In this document: positions 19,024 through 22,626 of the stretch, in pieces | How the letters are laid out: every line of letters starts with the position of its first letter | How positions within the stretch are numbered: position 1 is the stretch's first letter | Assembly: GCA_038093975.1 (NCBI GenBank) | Contig: JBBPTG010000342.1 | Coordinates: 1-22,626, forward strand | Direction of reading: 5' to 3' | Origin: Chalciporus piperatus | Lineage: Eukaryota; Basidiomycota; Agaricomycetes; Boletales; Boletaceae | DNA: 22,626 nucleotides | Translations under genes and position numbers: made by a program | Notes under the pieces: generated by a model | The model's input: only the letters and a program-made list of their open reading frames with translations | Database searches by the model: none | What the model was told of the DNA's origin: nothing

Positions 19024-21262
19024 ATGCTGCCGGACGTACCATCTACACCCAGCAGCGCCTTCGAGGCCCTTGGCTCAATCCCAGCTGATAAGCTCTCAGA
19101 CCTCAACAAGGTCATTCGTTTTGTACGATTTTCTTGCTTCGCGCTACCAGCGATCCGCCACGAAATGCGCGACATCACGCACCCTCCTCTCACACTTCCT
19201 ACCTCGGTGGAGGCCATCCTCGTCGGTACCACAGGAATGGACCTTGATTCTGTTAGGCATGGGTGGTTGTTGCTCAAACGCCTCATCTGGTCCAGCCAAG
19301 GGCTCTCACCGAGCTCAGAGGAGGTGGAGATGTTTAACTTGCATGGCCTTCATCACGGAGTTGGTAAGTTCAAGTCGTTGCCCTTGTTCGCTGTACGATG
19401 CTGATTAATTGAAGCCTTTGGCGACCTCTACCCCCCTACTCGTGTCTGTCTCACCGAGGGCTGTCCCAGCCAACGGGGCTGCAATAGCATTGCGACGCTA
19501 TCTGATCCAGTCAAGTATCAAGCAGCTCGTTTCACCCTTGGCTTTGGGGTGCTTCCTGTTCACTCCACGTCCACCTACTGTCGTCGTAAGTATCCCTTCA
19601 TACGCTGCCTACGCTGCTAATGCAACTTCAGACTGCCACCGACGTTACCATTACAACTACATGGTACACAAGGATGGTGACTCCCGCATATACTACGGCG
19701 GTGTACCAGACGTAGTGCAAGCTGCTACCCACTTCTTCATCGATAGTCAGGTGCTAGAGATGTTTGCAAATGCAAAGGTCTTCGGATGGTATGTTTTTCA
19801 GTCGAAGGTTGATTCTTTTAACTTGACTCTTCTTGGAGGTTGTCGAGCCTAAACTGTGCACGAATATACAACGTCTCCATTGCCGACCAGCATGCCTATG
19901 TTCGAAACAATCCCACTGCCTTCCCGCAGCTCAGCCAGGCCTGCTGCCACCTCAAGCAGCTCAGGGCTACGTGGCCCGTAGCATTGGAGATGAGAGACGT
20001 TGATGTGCTGAATGGATTCTTTATATATTCGCTATTGTTAGACCGAGCAGAGCGACGTGGGCGATTGGTACTTCCTCATGATGCAACGCAGAAGGAACGT
20101 ATCGAGGATGCTCTAATAGCGAGGAACAGGGACATGGAGGGCACAGGTCAGGAGGCATACCATCACGCCTGTAGTCGCTGCTTCGTGGTTGAAGACAGAG
20201 GAGAGGGGTCAAATGAAGGTAGAAGTGAGCGAATATCTGATTGATTTTATCTCACAGCTGATGTACTACTGTAGCAAAGATACAAGTAGCGGTTTGTGAT
20301 GGAATCACAATAGGTCATCCCTGTTGCTCAGTCCAGGACTGCAAAGTGCCACTTAGCAACGTTCGACATCGATATTGTTCAGTCCACCAAGGCAACGTCG
20401 AAGTATGTGCTGTGGACAAGTGCGATAACGCCTGTAGCCCCAATTCGCAAACCTGTACAATCGCTGAACACAGGGCACTTGAAGAAGCATATCTCCGGCC
20501 TGCAAAGGCTCTTTTTCAGCTTCGCCGTAGGTTGCAAAGGGCGGGGGTTACAGTTCCGGGTGACTCCATGTCCCCAGAGGTTCTTGACGGTGAAGACGTA
20601 ACTCTAGATGTTGAATGCAACGGGAAGCCCGAGGAGGGCAACCGAAAGCTTCGGGCACGATTTGGATGTCGCCGCACTCATAACGAGCAGGTTATGATGC
20701 GACCTTGTGGCGTCATTCTGGCCCGCGCTACATTTTTTGGCTCTGAAGCAGTATCTGCAGTAAATGTAAGTCCTACCTACGTTCTTCTTTTGTTCGTTGC
20801 CTATCTAATGACATTTTTTATTAGGATTTTGCAAAGGCTGTATTTCCCACTGCACGGTCAACCCCAGAGTTTCTTGTTTTTGACAACAACTGCAAGCTAC
20901 GTGCGCATCAAGAAGTAATCCAAGACTCTCACTTTTCAAAGACTGGCATGCCAGTTGACGTCTTTCACTTTAATTCCAAACACAAAGAGACAGACACGTA
21001 TTGTCAGAAGCACTGCAACCCTGCCTTCTTTCCCGAGCTTATTCAGGATGGAAAATGGCGTTTCAATACATCAATATGTGAGCAAACTAATGTTTGGCTA
21101 GGGGGCTATCAGGCCATTCTACGAAACATGTCAGTTCATAGGTATAACTTCTACTTAGATGAGTTGATAAAGAGGCGTAACCGTTTCGTGATACAGCAGC
21201 TAGCAAGCGGTGGTCAGGAGCCTTGGATCATCCCAGTAATAGCTACGTTTCCAGCCACCTAG
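19024..21262 (+). CDS. KDZ-transposon-associated CxC5/CxC6 cysteine-cluster protein
   Basis: Six exons: 19024-19363, 19415-19585, 19632-19788, 19839-20218, 20275-20765 and 20825-21262, giving 658 aa. The N-terminal half matches the CxC5 type: a helical leader, then Cys pairs at C125/C130 and C169/C172 around YHYNYMVHKDG and THFFID. The middle is CxC6-like: YHHACSRC at 331-337, then a dense Cys/His cluster from C357 to about 414. The C-terminal third carries RRTHNEQ, RPCGVILARATFFGSEAV, FLVFDNNC, PVDVFHFNSKHKETD, CEQTNVWLGGY and YNFYLDELIKRRNR. Such proteins accompany Kyakuja-Dileera-Zisupton (KDZ) DNA transposons in basidiomycetes. The reading frame is intact across all exons, so the gene is probably functional. 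It ends 26 bp from the stop of the convergent TET/JBP gene. A complete KDZ transposase itself is not in the window. Confidence 0.88.
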
Positions 21263-21288
21263 CCTACAAACGTTTACTAAGTGAATGG

Positions 21289-22624
21289 TTAATCGAAATG
21301 AAACGTAGCCCTTCTATCGTCAGCTAGGCTATCTAGCGTAGAGAAAAGCCCGAGCATTCTTGCCCAACGGGACGACCCTGGTCCATTGATTTTGGAACAA
21401 ACCTCGGGGGGAAGTCCCTTTGCTGCACGAAATCCCTGCTGAACCCACCGAAGGAGCCCCCCGGCACAATACTGGGTGAATGAAACCCGACTTTCTCCAT
21501 CTTGAATAGGCACGTTGCCGTGGCTGACTACGCTCGATGGAATCAGCACCGTCGATCCAGGAGGAAATTCAACAACGAGGCCCAGCTCAAAGAGGATGAT
21601 ATGGCCGCCTTTTGTCGGGTCAAAGCTACCCCCAGCCCATATCGAGCACCAGCCGTGCGCGACGTTAGCAGAGTCGAGATGCCGAAGGGTGAAGACTTTT
21701 CCACCGCAGTTAAAGGTAGCGGCGGGGAATGCGTTTCGTGGAAAGTTCCTCCGAAGTCGAGCGTTTCGCCTAAACAGGGAGTCCAAGCTCTCCGAGTAGA
21801 AGCGATGAAGCCTGGGGGCATAGAAGGCAAAGGAGCCTAGGATCTGCAGTGAGAATGAGAAGGGGTGAGTAAGGGGCGACCCACTATTTCCAAAGCCAGC
21901 GATGCGTTGGATGGCTGCAGATTCAAGAAGCCTTTGAGCAACTCGAGAGTTCCCTGCGTTGAGATTCAAGTTTTTGGGCTCCTAGCTTGGTGGGTAAGAA
22001 CAGGAAAGCTAAAGGGAACGGCAGGCCCACCGTTTGCCCGCCACCGTAAGAAACCCCCACTGCCAAGGTAGGAAACTTGCCCCGTCGAAAGGGGTCCTTC
22101 CCCCCCACGCGGATGGCCTTGCCAGCGTCCACCAGCTCACGAGAGGCGTCCTCTACAACGCAGCGCCACCCGCTCTCCTCCGGGGCACCAGCAAGCATGG
22201 CGATTATTCGATTCTTTGCATCCACGATGGCGTGCGGGGTGCTGTCAAGCAATCAGCATCTACGCAAAGAGCGTGGAGGCTGAACTCACCGACCGTCCCA
22301 TTTAATGTAGGTAAACCCGTTGGCCTCAAGCTCCTCTAGCGTGAGGTACTGGCCTGAAAGTGCCTTATCTTTGAGCGGCAGGCCAACGTAGCCGCTCTTG
22401 GCAAACCGTAGACCCCGAATGCTAGTCTTGAGGAGGATGGCTTGGGGTTTAGCGTGTTTCTTCGACAGGGAGGACCTCGGCTTGTAGCTCAGGGCCTCAG
22501 CACCTTTGCTGAGCTGTCGGCGAGCCACCCTGGCCTTTTTACCGTTGCGGCGATGACTCTGCACGGATTTCGAGACGCGGGCAGCAGGCACCAAGTTGGG
22601 AGCACCAGCAACTGGCTCTGGCAT
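21289..22624 (-). CDS. TET/JBP-type 2-oxoglutarate/Fe(II) dioxygenase (possibly 5' partial)
   Basis: Four exons on the minus strand, 22624-22290, 22241-22031, 21981-21885 and 21836-21289, give 396 aa from the ATG at 22624. This ATG is two bases from the window edge, so an upstream extension cannot be excluded. The family oxidises 5-methylpyrimidines in DNA (or RNA) using Fe(II) and 2-oxoglutarate. The Fe(II) ligands H267 and D269 are in TLRHLDSANVAHGWC, the distal His (H320) is in IPSSVVSHGNVP, and the 2-oxoglutarate Arg (R331) is in ESRVSFTQYCAGGLLRWV. The core also has KGGHIILFELGLVVEFPPGS. N-terminal blocks FTYIKWDGR, IVDAKNRIIAMLAGAPE, VGVSYGGGQ and RIAGF fit the fungal TET/JBP N-terminal region. 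Residues 18-40 are very basic (HRRNGKKARVARRQ), suiting nuclear import or DNA contact. The fold is complete and uninterrupted. Confidence 0.87.
21837..21884 (-). other. 48-nt frame-preserving intron in the TET/JBP gene
   Basis: This phase-1 intron (A|GTGGGTC...CCTAG|GC) contains no stop codon and is a multiple of three, so it is invisible as a frame break. Retaining it would insert 16 residues just after RIAGFGNS. Removing it joins that block directly to FAFYAPRLHRFY, the spacing expected in the family. Confidence 0.6.
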
Positions 22625-22626
22625 AG

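Overview
The window is nuclear DNA of a filamentous basidiomycete, most likely an Agaricomycete. Nearly every gene is split by short introns of about 48-125 nt that almost all obey GT-AG. The gene content is fungal, and two protein families that are expanded in Agaricomycetes occur at the right end: a KDZ-transposon-associated CxC5/CxC6 protein and a TET/JBP dioxygenase. I found no CRISPR array, rRNA or intact tRNA gene. All exon structures were assembled by eye from splice signals, reading frame and family motifs.

Left end (1-2246): the 3' part of a Ty3/gypsy chromovirus. It holds the integrase C-terminus with chromodomain, then a separate CCHC zinc-knuckle ORF placed downstream of pol, a polypurine tract and a complete 467-bp 3' LTR (TGTTACG...CGTAACA). 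After a gene-poor gap comes a five-exon gene (3125-4257) for a membrane-anchored coiled-coil protein with a duplicated Cys/Trp domain; two of its introns are GC-AG.

Middle (4438-13191): a minus-strand flavoprotein fusing an FMN-binding split barrel to a ferredoxin-reductase module; a plus-strand MYND zinc-finger protein whose last intron has a defective (TT) donor; a previously easy-to-miss 57-aa secreted-type peptide gene on the minus strand with a TATA box; a gene-free stretch; and a 15-exon carnitine acetyltransferase of the non-organellar type.

Housekeeping cluster (13418-18385): Mn superoxide dismutase without a mitochondrial presequence, an isoprenylcysteine-carboxyl-methyltransferase-like membrane enzyme, mitochondrial ribosomal protein uS7m, and mitochondrial Qri7/OSGEPL-type t6A synthase. 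The last two are divergent with only 90 bp between start codons, so two genes of mitochondrial translation seem to share one promoter region.

Right end (18.7-22.6 kb): a 121-bp inverted-repeat unit packed with TCTCCAG/CTGGAGA words, then a six-exon CxC5/CxC6 protein (658 aa). It converges tail-to-tail, with 26 bp between stop codons, on a TET/JBP 2-oxoglutarate/Fe(II) dioxygenase that keeps all four key active-site residues. This pairing of a transposon-type protein with a modified-base oxygenase is the most interesting part of the window.
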